Source of the DNA: Marasmius tenuissimus
Taxonomy: Eukaryota; Basidiomycota; Agaricomycetes; Agaricales; Marasmiaceae
DNA length: 64,000 nt
Direction: 5' to 3'
Assembly: GCA_029532415.1 (NCBI GenBank)
Contig: JAQOTA010000053.1
Span: 1,550,001-1,614,000, forward strand
The translations under genes and the position numbers were made by a program. This document shows positions 33,272-45,444 of this stretch, in pieces; positions within the stretch are counted from its first letter, which is position 1; each line of letters starts with the position of its first letter. The notes under the pieces were generated by a model that searched no databases, was not told where the DNA came from, and was given only the letters and a program-made list of their open reading frames with translations.

Positions 33272-34545
33272 CTAACTGGACGTAACGGTCGGAAGAAGCA
33301 GTTGGGTCCCCTCGGCCCAGAGTTGAAGAAACGGAAGAGTACGAGCAATGGTGAGCCAAACCTAAGAAAGTGAAGAGTTGAGTGTGAGACCTGCCAAGTA
33401 ACAGAGAAGCTTCTTACCATATAAACCCTCAGGGATACCTTGTCTTCCCCTTCCGTCCTCTGGAAGAATATTCGAAGCGATAGGTATGCTCCAAGGGAAA
33501 GGAACAACCAGTAACTAGTTGTCGACAGACCCCAGTACCATCCCAACGCCAACGTCCATGCGTTGATCACGAAAGAAGTGATATAACGACTGCCTTCGGG
33601 CAAAAGGGTGGGGAAAGTGATTCGCCCTTGCATACGGTCGCCAATCTCGTCCCGAAAATCCTTTTGGCGCGATGAGAACAAATTCAACCACATGAAAGTA
33701 CAACAGTGACATACTTGGACGTGTATCGTAGTCCATATCAAACCGAGACTGAGTAAAGGCGCCATCCAAAATATTTCGTTCAAACTAGCGAATCCTGCAG
33801 CGAGCCAGTAAATCCGGGAGGACATGAGTACGAATACTGGGGACACAGACCTGCACTAGCAATCTTGGATGCACCCACGTCCCAGGACACTATTCCGATG
33901 GCGTTAAGTAGGTTTTTGGAATACCTAACGGCAGACGAGGGATTAGGACCTATCGCGTAGGAGTCGAAGGAAGGGAACTGATCACCATCGCGCATCCAAA
34001 TTCCCCTCGTTATATGCCCAAAAGGCTCCCGTAAGCAGGAGTCCAGGAATAAGAACATGTTCTTGCCATGATATATAGAGACAGATCGGGACGAGTGACC
34101 ACCGAAGGAAATAGGTGCTCTCCACTGACATCAAGCCCGCGGGAATGGGTCGATAGGGTTTGTTTGCGCAGTCCTCCTCTGGACTGTACATCTGGTTTGC
34201 GGCGCAGAACTGGAGAAGGTAAAGCCACACCCAAATCAGAAGTCGCGACATAGTATGAATTCCGGGAGTCTCTGGAGCGCTTAACAAGCCGTAACAAGTC
34301 TAGAACATGAGGCAGCTTCCATAAGTCCTCCACTACAAACTATGGTAGAGACCACAAACCACTGGGATGATGATCGTCTTGATGTCCGACATCGTGAATG
34401 CATATCCAACACGAATGGCGCTTGAGGCAGACTTGAGAGTCTGTCGGACTAGGTCCATCGAATCGTCTAGAACGAAGGGGCCGTCGAGGAGGGACAACCA
34501 AGGATCTTCATCCTTTCTGTGTCTGCTAATAACCGGCCATGACAT
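33272..34545 (-). CDS. UbiA-superfamily membrane terpene cyclase/prenyltransferase, copy 2 (intact)
   Basis: Six exons, ATG at 34545 (MSWPVISRHRKDEDPWLSLL) and TAG at 33274-33272; exon 1 is 34545-34360. The first Asp-rich region is NQMYSPEEDCANKPYRPIPAG and the second is QDFRDEIGDRMQGRITFP. A conserved YSKNLLNAIGIVSWDVGASK segment lies between, and the last exon reads VWLTIARTLPFLQLWAEG. About 320 residues with seven or more hydrophobic helices, as expected for UbiA enzymes in the ER membrane. Intron positions match copy 1 exactly. The exon ends CAA before donor GTATGT, where copy 1 has TAA. Fungal members with this N-x-E-D first motif (Fma-TC, EriG) cyclise farnesyl or geranylgeranyl diphosphate; which substrate applies here cannot be told. 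P450-C, on the same strand about 5 kb downstream, and the copy 1 block are likely partners (inference). Confidence 0.88.
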
Positions 34546-34749
34546 GGCGATGATAGGAAAGAGGGGAGAAATGGGACGAGGTTCAAACATCAACCTCCGG
34601 ACATAAGTAAGTGCCAATTTCAACAGATGTAGTGATGGGGAAATACAAGGGGAGTACCCTGGGATACCGTTCGGAGTTGTAAAAATGGCACCTTGTTCAA
34701 GTCCTAAGTCGCGGTTGCAATTCATTCCGATATAATTTAGCTACTTACA

Positions 34750-34766
34750 GGATCTTCGCCGGACTT
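34750..34766 (-). promoter_or_regulatory. 17-bp upstream block shared with UbiA copy 1
   Basis: The plus-strand reading GGATCTTCGCCGGACTT differs by one base from 7156-7172 and lies about 205 bp upstream of the start codon. Confidence 0.4.
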
Positions 34767-34904
34767 TATCTGTGGGGGGTGCAGGCGCTCCCACCTGGTC
34801 CTGCACCTTTTACTTTGCTGCCAGGGAAAGAACTGGAGGCCGGGGAGGGAACTCAACATATGCTCAGCGACGAAGCGTGGGACTGATTACCCAGATAACT
34901 AAAA

Positions 34905-34924
34905 CCGATGGAGACTCGCTTAAA
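34905..34924 (-). promoter_or_regulatory. 20-bp upstream block shared with UbiA copy 1
   Basis: The plus-strand reading CCGATGGAGACTCGCTTAAA matches 7350-7369 at 18 of 20 bases. It marks the far end of the visible promoter homology, about 360-380 bp upstream of the ATG. Confidence 0.35.
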
Positions 34925-34927
34925 CGT

Positions 34928-36908
34928 AGCCCAAAGGCCCCCAAGGGCCCCGACTCATCGGACAAGCCGTCCGGAGTTGTCAACCTTGGGTCCGGACAGT
35001 GGTCAGTAGGTCCAGCTTCGCAGGGATTTCGAAATTCGGGAAGTACCCGAGAGGTAAGCACTGCACACTCACAATCGGTCTTTCGGTACGAAGTTGTTAA
35101 AACCCGAAGGTCTCTCAAGTTTGTTTGAGGTAGGCCAGATAACGAGTCGAAAGTGAAGCTGGGCCTGCTGATACCTCAACGGCTTCAAGATCATCATCCT
35201 TCGCGATTCTTCACAGCTCTTCACCCGGTTCAATCGTCATTGTCTTGGGCCCAGAACACTGAAGATCTAAGGACAGGGAAATCAATTCCTTGATCTTCCC
35301 TGACTGTTGTGAACGATGCCTTCTGTCCAGCTGTCAAGACATAGGAAGGATCTGGGGAGTCTCTGCAAAGGCTGAGTGAGAAATAGGCAATCTGAAGCCC
35401 ATCTGGTCGAGCTTTCGATGAATTCGGACATGCCAAGCGCGTAAGCGAAGGTATCAGGACTAGAGAGTGCCAGCACTATTGCAATTTAGACAAATGGGAG
35501 CCTATATGAGATTGACCTTAGTCTGCGAGGTCAGGGTGAAAGTCCCAGCCGTTTCAGAGATGTGGGTGCGTAGGTCCTTGTGGAATAGTGTGTTTACACG
35601 CGTGGTGAGTACACTGGCGCGAATCTTGACAGGAAGAACTTCTTCCGCGTCCACAACGCTCAGCAACAAATTGCAGCCACGTCAGTCACGACTTTGGCAT
35701 CAAGAGAGAGCGGCAGGGATCAAGGCACCCAGGAGGGCAGGGTACGCGGATTCCGGGCCTTCGCAAATATGTGAGACTTGACTTAGTGAAGGAAAGCGAA
35801 TGTGATCGATCAAGTACTAAGCAATACTTAGTGGAATTGGAGTAGACGAACCGGCTGGGCGAACAATGGCGCCTACACGACCATCTGCCGCGAAACCTCA
35901 GTCGTTGTATAAGAGCTTGACCAGAGCTACAGACCCTGTGAAGGCAAGCAGAATGTGTAGAGGTCAATTTAGCCGCTGTTGCAGTCATACCAACGCAGAT
36001 CGCGGACAAGTATTTGACCCTAGGCCTGTGGGGTAACCACAAACACTTCAAGTGTCACTGGATTTCCTCTGCGGGTCCCGATGCACCCAAAGCTAAGGGT
36101 CGCTCAATGATTGCGCGATGTGGTCTGTGCTGACTTGCACTCCAGTGTGTCCTTCTGTGAGCTCGAGCCGTCGGCGCGTCAAACCAGGTCAAATCCTAGG
36201 CCCGAGCCCTGAACAACATGCTCAACGGCGGGTAATGATGGACAGGCCGGTTCTTGAACCAACAGAACCCTTTTCCGTTGGGATGATTCCTCAAACCCAT
36301 ACGACTAGCTCGAAACGAGAGTCCGTGATGTCCATTGTGCGGTGGCGATCTCGGTGACCGAACCCAACTATTACCCAGCCTTGATAGGTCCGGAGTTCGG
36401 ATAGAGGCCCCTCAGGTTTAGAAAAACGTCGCACAGAGAGGACCTCCGAAGTTCGGTTGACGTGTCGAACGCAACGTCAGACCATAGGTGGCTCCAGTAG
36501 ACACTGGAGGTACCGCCCAGAATGACACCACCCCAGGTCTATCCAGATCCCATTTATGTTCTAGATGAGCCAGAGTTCACCACTACCGACACTGCAGTAT
36601 TGCATTTCGCAGTTCTGGAGGCTTGAAATACCAATACCTATTCAGCGAGGTCCACAGCGCGATTGAGACGCGTAATACCTGTGTTTACACTGTCAGAGTG
36701 AATTGTAACGCGCGAGGCTGAAGCACGGGTTGGAGGCGAGAGCGCAAGCACAAAATTGCGCACGGACCATCTAGTTTGACGTACAATATTTGCACCCCAC
36801 GGCACGCTCGCTTGTGGGCTCCAACTTTTCTTCCCCCTTCATCCCGACGCCCAACGGCTTCTCCTACCTTCCCAGCTTCATACAGACAGCTAGCGAGTGA
36901 AAGCTGAG
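34928..36908. other. 2-kb stretch without an identifiable gene
   Basis: Short open frames occur on both strands (for example about 35467-35781 plus and 35686-36051 minus), but none has a family motif. The last few hundred bases must hold the promoter of the Mpv17-family gene. Confidence 0.4.
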
Positions 36909-38035
36909 ATGGCTTCATTACTCAGAGCCTACAAGTGGGCTACTCTATCAACTCTACAACGAATTCGGATCGCTGAATACCGAGGAACAGTGCTGCCTTA
37001 ATGAGACGACCAATGGTCACCCAGTGTGCTACGGCTGGCTTTCTATTCGGAGCTGGAGATATCATCGCACAACAAGCTGTTGAAAGGAAGGGGAAGGATC
37101 ACGACGTGAGTTGGATCAAAATTTCTCTCCGTCTTCGTCTGTGGGACGAGATATCTTTCTTTCTCCCGTCTCGCAGTCATTGAAGAATGAATAATGGTGC
37201 TTGGAGTGCTTATACGTGTCTTTGGTGCGCAGTTCATGAGGACGGGTCGACTGGTCTTCTATGGAGGCATGTTTAGTCAAAGTTCGAGTCGCGTTGTGTT
37301 TCCATGCTCAAAACCTGCGCTATCTAGGTGCTCTCTTTGGTCCTATTATGACAAAATGGTACCAATTCCTCAACCGGATCAAGTTCGCGAGCCCCACCCG
37401 CGCTATCATATATCGAGTACGAGTACCAGCCTTCATGGACTTGTTCGACAAACTAAAACCTTGTGATCACAGGTTTGGCTTGACCAAGCTGTCCTTACTC
37501 CAGGTTAGCCGTCAGAGTAACCGAATAACGTACGCGTTTGTGAACTGACAGAACGGGCCAGGCGCTGTCGCATTCTTTTTGGATCCATGAGTGTACTTGA
37601 GGGGAAGCCGAACGAAGCATGGGGAAGAATACAGTCGGTGAGTATGGTTGAAAATCTTGAGACTCGTACGTCTGACCGATCTTGCAGGCTTACGCTCCAA
37701 CTCTCGTTCGGAACTGGTGCGCATCGTCGTTTCCCTCGGAAATGCGCCTGAAACTAACCTCTTGTTAGGGGTGTATTTGTCCCTACTCAAATCATCAACT
37801 TTGCGCTCGTCCCCCACCACCTGCGTTTTGTGGTGGTTAGCGTGGTCAGCTTATTCTGGAGTAAGACTGGCTTCTCTCCTTTTCGTATGTGTCACTCAAC
37901 CCCGATCCAGATACCTATCTAAGCATCGCCAACGCACGCCAAAAAACGCTCCAAGAATCCACAGTCGCGCGAGTGGAGGAGAAAGTGGAGGAGAAAGTAG
38001 AAGCTATCAAGGATGGGATTAAAGAGGCCCGCTGA
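36909..38035 (+). CDS. Mpv17/PMP22-family membrane protein (Sym1-like)
   Basis: Start MASLLRAYKWATLSTL at 36909; stop TGA at 38033-38035. Joined exons contain RRPMVTQCATAGFLFGAGDI followed by IAQQAVERKG, then FMRTGRLVFYGG, ALFGPIMTKWYQFLNRIKF, GPGAVAFFFGSMSVLEGKPN, and GVFVPTQIINFALVPHHLRF with a closing SLFWNTYLS. These are the four-helix Mpv17/PMP22 signatures in order. Yeast Sym1 sits in the inner mitochondrial membrane and Pmp22 in peroxisomes; which one applies here is open. A charged coiled tail (RVEEKVEEKVEAIKDGIKEA) follows the last helix. Confidence 0.9.
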
Positions 38036-38555
38036 ACTCCGGGTGCTTGTTGAATGCATTCAGCTGATAGATTTTCATTTATTTTCAATACTAATAGACC
38101 TGCCATTTCCATGACCCCATGGGGTCATTGAATCAACTTCACGTTATCTAGCACTCAGGCCGACTGTCATGACCCGAACCGTTCCAAGCCTCAATGCGGT
38201 ATTTCGTTATAGCAAAGTACAGTATTCCCGCCACTTCCAAAAGAGACGTCATGTTCTATCCCATCTTCCAACCGGTATCTTGTCAGACCGCGGCTTCACA
38301 TGCTCTGCTTAAATCGGTTTACCTCTGTCCTAGTGCATGTCTTTACATGGTGAGTCTCCAGTTACCTCGGATGCCGACGCAGAACTTTCCATCGTTTGGC
38401 CCGCATCCTAGTGGTACCTGAGTCTTTCCCGGCATGAAACAAATATAATAATTTCAGTTTGACACTTAAGTTTCGGGATACCCCATTGTTCACAAGGCCT
38501 ATAAAACTCAAGGAAGCGTCGTTGGAGGTCTCGCGATTTCCCTATCACTCTCACA
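38036..38555. promoter_or_regulatory. promoter region of the aldehyde dehydrogenase gene
   Basis: No gene is seen in this 520 bp between two plus-strand genes. A sequence CCTATAAAACTC at about 38499-38510 is a good TATA box, about 50 bp upstream of the ATG at 38556. Confidence 0.45.
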
Positions 38556-41020
38556 ATGCCCACCTCCTTCTCGTACGAGTTCGATACCGCGGTGTACAAA
38601 GGCAAAACGTCTTTCCCCACAGGCGTTTTCATCAACAACGAATTCGTTGACGGAGCTGATGGAGGCACTATCGAGTGAGTTCGCTCGTGCCTTTGAGCTT
38701 CCACTCTATTGTTGATATTGCCATGTAGCGTCATCAATCCCAGTGAGCGCAGTCGTAGGCGTCAGTGTCATCGATTGCTGACCTATCCCTGCAGCCAATG
38801 GAAGCTTAATTACAAAGGTCTCTGAAGCCACTGCGAAGGATGTGGATCTCGCAGTCGAGGCAGCTCAGAAAACATTTGACGCAGTCTGGGGCCTCAATAC
38901 TCCGGGCAAGGATCGTACTGATCTCATGAACAAACTCGCTGTAGCTATGGAAGCGTGTGCCGATGAACTCGCTGCCTTGGATGCTTTGGACAATGGTGGG
39001 TCTTGCGAACGTGACGCGTAATGCTCTCATCGATGATCTGATGGCAGGCAAAACATTCGGCTGGGCAAAGACCATGGATGTTCCTCTCTCGATCGAGCTC
39101 ATCAAGTATTACGCTGGTTGGGCGGATAAAGTTAATCTCCTTCAATTCATTTCATCAAAGACGTTCTGATGGAGAAGTCATTCAGATTCATGGGAAGGTC
39201 GTGGAGGTAGAGTGTAGGTATGATCCACCGATGTACGATGATTGATCCTTCTGCGTCTAGACATCCGAGGACAAGTTCACTTATGTCCGTCAAGAACCTA
39301 TTGGGGTTGTTGTACGTCGCCTAGCTCAACTAGTCGAGGAGTTCTTGCTGACAGTCGTTCGCGAGATAGGGCCAAATTATACCATGTAGGTATTCGAGCC
39401 TTACCATCGTCAGGCTTAACCTACCTCGGCCTTTGTTTAGGGAACTATCCGTGTAAGGGCGTCCGTCGGTATATGTAACTCGCTCGAGCTAAACATTGGT
39501 TAGTGATGATGATGTGCATGAAGATTGGACCAGGTGAGAACTCCTTTATACCAAGCCTCAAATATGTTCTCATGGTCTTCAAGCGTTGGCAACTGGTAAC
39601 TGCATCATTCTGAAGGTAGGTCATCTGGCAATTCACGTACCAACGGCTCGCCTTACGTTCACCAGCCTTCCGAATTTACTCCGTTGTCGGCTCTGAAAAT
39701 GTGCACGCTCGTCAAGGAGGCAGGTTTCCCTCCTGGCGTGCTCAACGTCCTTGTTGGATACGGGAAAACGGTGGGTGCCGCCATTAGTTCTCACAAGGAT
39801 ATCGAAAAGGTTGCGTTCACTGGGAGCACTGTAACGGGCCGTTCAATCATGGAAGCTGCAGCTAAGAGCAACTTGAAAAACGTAACCCTCGAACTCGGAG
39901 GAAAAGTAGGTTCCAGTTTGTACTCGACCGAAAAACGTACTCAATGCCACTACGTAGTCACCGAACATCATCTTCAACGATGCTGATCTCCAACAAGCGG
40001 TAGACTGGTCTTTCTTCGGAATATTGTGCGTTCAATTGCTCGCTTGTCTTCGGAAATCTGTAGTTCTGACCTGAACACTCGCTTTAGCTGGAATCACGGT
40101 CAAGCTTGCATCGCCGGCTCGCGTATCTTCGTGCAATCCGGTATCTACGACAAGTTCCTTGAAAAGTTTACAGAAAAGACGAAGACGATCAAACTCGGAG
40201 ATCCTTTCGCCTCTGGTACATACCAAGGCCCGCAAGTGTCGAATATCCAGCATGAGGTCTGTTCAATAACTTCGAACACTACGAGCTCAATTAAGTCTGA
40301 TGCCAACTTCCTTTGCAGCGCATCCTGGGTTACATCAAGTCCGGGAAAGAACAGGGTGCCACCGTGCATTATGGTGGTGAGCCATACAACGGAGATGGGT
40401 ATTTCGTGAACCCTACTATATTCGTGGACACGAAACCGGAGATGAAGATCGTGCAAGAGGAAATCTTCGGCCCTGTTTGTTGTGTGATCAAATTCGAGGA
40501 CGAAGCAGGTGAGATTGTTTCCGTATCAGACGCCCTCAACTCCTCTAAACAGATGACTACACAGATGTTATCAAGCAAGCTAATGACACGAGTAAGATGG
40601 TACTCCCGCTCCTGTACCTTTCTTCGAAACTGATTCGGGGGGTCTTGTGCGGCCTTTTAGTGTACGGGCTGGGTGCTGCTGTATTCACGAAGAATCTCGA
40701 TCGCGCGCTCAAGACTGCACACAAGTTGAAGGCTGGATCGCTTTGGGTCAGTCATTCATTACGAGGAATAACAATGTACTCATGCGTAGCGGCTCGCGCA
40801 TCCAGGTCAACGCCTACTCAACTGTCAATGCGAGTATGCCATTTGGAGGGTACAAACAGTCCGGCATTGGTCGTGAGTACGGAGAGGAAGCTTTGCACAA
40901 GTGGGTATTTTCACGTTTCTTGGAGGCGTCTTTCAACTCTCTGACCCGTGCTTTAGCTACCTCAATGTCAAAGCAGTACATATAAATCTCGGATTGAGTG
41001 TACCGGAGGCTGTTGTATGA
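38556..41020 (+). CDS. NAD(P)-dependent aldehyde dehydrogenase
   Basis: Start [16 protein letters not shown] at 38556; stop TGA at 41018-41020. Many small introns. The order of motifs is [53 protein letters not shown], the Rossmann region [18 protein letters not shown], the general-base segment NVTLELGGK, the catalytic-Cys segment [43 protein letters not shown] and [20 protein letters not shown], ending [13 protein letters not shown]. The catalytic Glu and Cys are present, and the length of about 500 residues is typical. It oxidises aldehydes to acids, probably acetaldehyde or related compounds in the cytosol or mitochondria. The second half of the gene has at least six introns. Confidence 0.94.
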
Positions 41021-41321
41021 TTTGTACTTAGTAGATTGAACGGTTTTAATGAGCTCATGTCTGTACTTGTAATAAGAGTTTTACGATTCATGGATGCCGA
41101 GTTGGATACCTACGCCACGATGCCCTGGTTCAGGACAGAAAGATAGGCGCTAATTGTGATGCCAGAACAACGACGGGCGCCTTTTGACACCTTCCACCAA
41201 ACCACCACAGCCGCCCGCATCGCAACCTTTTCTTTCAAATTGACGGGAGTGAATGGTTGACGACAATTAGAGTGTACCTTCAAGATACCCCCATCTCTCT
41301 TATCGATCTTAGAAACCTCCA

Positions 41322-42924
41322 ATGGATGGTTTACGCAATCCTACAACTATCTTCTTCCAGTATGTCGGCGTCAGGCGGTCTATCATAGCGTCCTATTGGA
41401 TGGTCATCTTCCTGGCGTTGCCGTTGTGGTGGAACACAACGAGTATAGAACGCCTCTCGTTGCCTTCGTCAGAGGTTTACGCCCAGGCAGATGCACACCG
41501 ACAATTCCAGCTTCCAATCCGAATAGCGCTGGATCCAACGTTTGCTAACCGAGTTTCGTTGCTCTCTGGAACACTGCAAACTCGTTTACAAACTGCAGTG
41601 GGAAATGCCGCACTCGTGGTGCAGGTTGGTGTGACTCGGAATCGGGAAGAGGGTGCATACGTCGTTTTGCCGAGTAGCTCTACGGAGGTTACAGTTGAAG
41701 GAAGAAACCTGTTTTACCCACTTGAAAAGGCTTCAGGTGCGTTCGTATTGCTCTGGTCTCGACCTTTTCTTAAACGAACCCATCAGCCCACAGCTTGGCC
41801 GATACACTAGTTTCACTCCTCATTCCGGCAAGAGATCACCGTGTCGCGCAGTATTCTCCTCGTTACAGACTTGCCTTCACGCTCTTGAACGAAGACTCTT
41901 CCGCAGGACAGGTCGTCAACAGTTGGGACGTGTCGAGCGCGATATCTCGCCATATAGCGCCTATCACAACAGCGCTTTCTAATCTCCACAACTTCACCAT
42001 CGAATCTCAAGTACAATTCTATGCTCCGCTCGCGTTCGAGCCACAGAGCCTCTCTGATGATGGTGCCCGTGGACTTACGCCCGAGCAACTTACTGTATTT
42101 ATCAACTCCGCTGTATGGACTTTGTGTACGTGTTCTTGTTCGTCGAGATTCCGCTGACATTGACATGCTCCTTCTTTGCGCCAGCTTCTAGCTCGTCCAA
42201 CGATCCTGTACTACATTTCCTTCTGTTCGTTCCCTCGGCGAACAGGAGGCCGCTCAAAATACTCGACAGAGATGGGCTCCCTACGAGTTCAAACTCCTTC
42301 CTCATTCCACAATGGGGTGGCATTGTCATCACTAATCTACCTGATACGCCGTCTGAAGTCCGACTATCTACCACTGATCTCAAACCCGTTTTCTCCACGT
42401 TCTCTCAGCAACTGCTCACCCTTCTCGGCGTGCCTCGACTTCCCAAAGGGGTCTCCTTCACGCCTCCAACTCAGCCCAACTCCTGGCAGATCGACACCCT
42501 CCTTCGACTTCGTACCCTCGAGAACGTGGCTCGCACGAGGGACACGCTACGCAGCACCGTCAACCTCGTCGAGCAGATCCCCAACATGCCTGTCGGAGAG
42601 AAAGTCAGAGACGACGTTCGGGATGCGCTGAAAACTCTCGGAGGGCTCTCTTCTTCTTCCCCCTCGCCAAACGTCAACTTGACGGGGATATTCCAACAAT
42701 CGAGTCGCGCTCTGACGAGATCGCAAAAAGCTTTTTTCCATCCGGGAATGCTCGCATTGTTGTATTTTCCGGTGGAGCACAAATATGCAGTTTATACGCC
42801 GTTGTTTGCGAGTGCGATCATACCGCTGATTGCGGCTGCGGTGAGGGAGCTCGCGGCTTGGAAGAAGCAGAGGAGGGAGGCGCGGGCACAGGCACAGGCA
42901 CAGGCTGGACAGACTCAGCAGTAG
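41322..42924 (+). CDS. GPI17: GPI transamidase subunit PIG-S (GPI17-like)
   Basis: ATG at 41322 and TAG at 42922-42924, three exons. A first transmembrane segment (IIASYWMVIFLALPLWW) is followed by the luminal region TTSIERLSLPSSEV, a central part with ITTALSNLHNFTIESQVQFY and FLIPQWGGIVITNLP, and FSQQLLTLLGVPRLP. The C-terminal segment YTPLFASAIIPLIAAAVREL is the second membrane helix, followed by a short Ala/Gln-rich tail. This two-helix topology with a large ER-luminal domain is the PIG-S layout. PIG-S is a subunit of the complex that attaches GPI anchors. A likely client, a GPI-type chitin deacetylase, is encoded 15 kb away. Confidence 0.9.
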
Positions 42925-43263
42925 GACTTGTGTAATTGATTCTTTGGAAGGTACTGTTAATTTATAAGTGCGAGAGATATTCTAGCTACGTTGGGAGAGA
43001 GAGCTGAGATAATGGATGCACCAAGTAAGGCGTAAGTACTGTCAGAGGCTCGTACTAGCTTCCCCAGGCCAAGAACCGGTGTGATGGTTATTTCATTTTT
43101 TGACCTTGTACCCTCTGTGATTCTCTCTGGCGAAACGCCGATTGCAACGTATCGTGGGCTTTTAGCGCCAGCCAATGGGCGCTTGGATAGCCACTAAGCG
43201 CTCACTTGACCTTGGTCAGAAACCTCCAAGTTCTGACGTCGGTGCCTTTCGACCTGCACGTTC

Positions 43264-45444
43264 ATGGCAAAGCTTCCACAAAAAACAAAAGTAGACAAGG
43301 ACGACTGGCTTGAGCTACGCAAACGAAGTCTCCTTCCGGGTGGTTTTGGGGAGGAACGGAAGTGGATATGGTGTGTTTCGGGCTGTTTTTGACCTCTGGT
43401 AACCGAGGTTTTGACAGCCATGATTACAGGCCCAAATTGCTATTCGTTGAAGGGAGTTCAAGCTCGAGGACAGCTTCCAGCGACCTCTCCTCTGCGACTC
43501 AAGAACGTGAACTGAAGCACGAAGAACATGACGATGAATACATCTTGAAGGACTCTACCAACGAATCGAGACATACCGATGAACAAGACCAGGAAGAACA
43601 CAGAGACGAACGTCAAATACAGCTAGACACGGATCGTAGCTTCGTTCTCTATCCAGATCCAGTAGGTGAACCCAAGTTGTCTCTTTCTCTATGTTGCACG
43701 AATTCAACACCCGCAACTACAACAGAAGTCAAAACGGATAAGGAACACCTTCAAGAGGAGCTCAGGAAACTTCTAGTGAGGATGTTCAGAAAACGGCCAA
43801 AGCTGCATTACTTCCAGGTACGAGACGCCGAGCACCCCTTCCTCGCTACTTAGCTGCGGTTGACTGACTGTTGCGTGCATGTCTCCACAAACACAGGGCT
43901 ACCACGATATTGTAACCGTCTTCTTTCTAACTCTACCGTCCGAGATACAGCTGGAGTGTATAGAAAAGCTCAGCCTGCATCGTGTTCGAGATTCAATGGG
44001 GGCTAGTTTAGAACCTATTTTGGGATTGCTGAGGCACGTTACCACTCGTACTATGAACTGGCTTCAACGGTTATCGACCTTCTCATTTCCAGGTTCATGA
44101 AAGGCCTGCTAAAGCTTGCTGACGCGGAATACGCAGCGACGTTGGAGGAGTTCGTCCAAATTCCCTATTCCACGCTTTGAATCTCGACTGACACGCTTTC
44201 TCCTCCGACGCAGAAGCACACCCTTACCGTACTTCGCGCTATCGAACCTTTTGACGCTGTTCTCACACGATATGCCGACCTTACCGCTGATTCAACACGT
44301 ATTCGACTATCTCTTGTGTCGACCGCCCATTATGGTCGTTTATCTCGTCACGGCAGTACGTGGAGGTGTAATAATATCTGCGCAGTGTTTTGACATTGTC
44401 TACTTTGTTTAGATTACCCTCACGAGGAAAGCTGAAGTACAGAGACTACAGGAAGAAGGTGAAGATGGGATGTTACATTCCGTGCTTGCAAGTTTACCTC
44501 CTTTGACGGATGAGGAACAACTCGCGTCCCCCTTAACCGACTCGCGACCTCATGGAGAGGAGAAAGGAGTGAAGCAAGAACGAGAGGAGGATGACGACCC
44601 ACTTCTCCTTTCGCAGGACGAGTCGAAAGTCGGTATGGATGAATACCCCCCGCTAGAGGACGATAAGCCCGAACCGTTTAGAGAAACTTCGACGACAGCT
44701 TTAGCGGAGCCTGACTCTATTCCTCCGTCATCCGAAGAGTCTTCAGCCCACCCCCCTCCATACAAGTCACCTCCGTCTCCACCTTCAGCAGAACGAGGAC
44801 ACCAAAGCGAGGATCAACCACGCATCGCAGAAAAGGCACCGTCGGCGTCATCTTCACGATCACCTTCGCCACCGCCTCTTACCAAGCCTTCGAAGACCAC
44901 GATACCACTCACCGATCTTCTCCAAATGGCTGATTCCTTATACGAGGAATACCCGCCAGACAGTCCCTTGTTCAAACACAAACTGTCGGATATAATGGGT
45001 CCTCAGAGCGTGATGTTCACCTGGTCGGAAGTCGAACGCGAACTCCCGAGCGACGATACGGCTGAGAAGATGGTCGATTACCCAGAGTTGGTTGTCTATC
45101 CCGCTATCGAAGACGACGACGGAGATGAAGATGAGAGGATGGAGGATTGGGAGACGGATATTTCTGAAAGCCAAAAGAGCGGGAAGAGGAGGAACAAGTT
45201 GAGAAAACGCAGGAATCCCCAAGACGCTAGGAAGAAACTTGGGAAGGCTTTAGAGCTTAGAGATAGGAAGGCGATGGTTGCTGGTGCTGTACTTGTGCTG
45301 GGAGTTGCGATGGCAGTTTATGGTGTGCGGTATGGGACCCTCGCACCTGGCGATAGTAGAGGACATGGACATGGATTCTCAAGGGAGTGGAAAAAAATCG
45401 GAGGGTGGGTCGGTAGTGTGTTACTTGGGAGTCGTTATTGGTAG
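43264..45444 (+). CDS. TBC-domain Rab GTPase-activating protein (TBC1D20/Gyp8-like)
   Basis: Start MAKLPQKTKVDKDDWLELRK at 43264; stop TAG at 45442-45444. An intron after about 43372 joins ERKWIWPKLLFVEG. An acidic insert leads into QIQLDTDRSFVLYP, with the arginine finger (DxxR). Next is LHYFQGYHDIVTVFFLTLPS, containing the glutamine finger (YFQGYHD), and then PILGLLRVMKGLLKLADAEY. The C-terminal half is long, Ser/Pro/Glu-rich and disordered. It ends with a basic segment and a single hydrophobic helix AGAVLVLGVAMAVYGV, the tail anchor seen in TBC1D20. The protein should therefore be an ER-anchored GAP, probably for Rab1/Ypt1. Both catalytic fingers are intact. Confidence 0.9.

Noticed and set aside
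34005..34030. Loss of a GC donor in UbiA copy 2 compared with a GCAAGT donor in copy 1
   Set aside because: Both copies splice in frame later, after the codons for DAR, using GTGATC or GTTCTT. The result, NEG-x-LDARWYSKNLLNA, fits the family, so no donor is lost.
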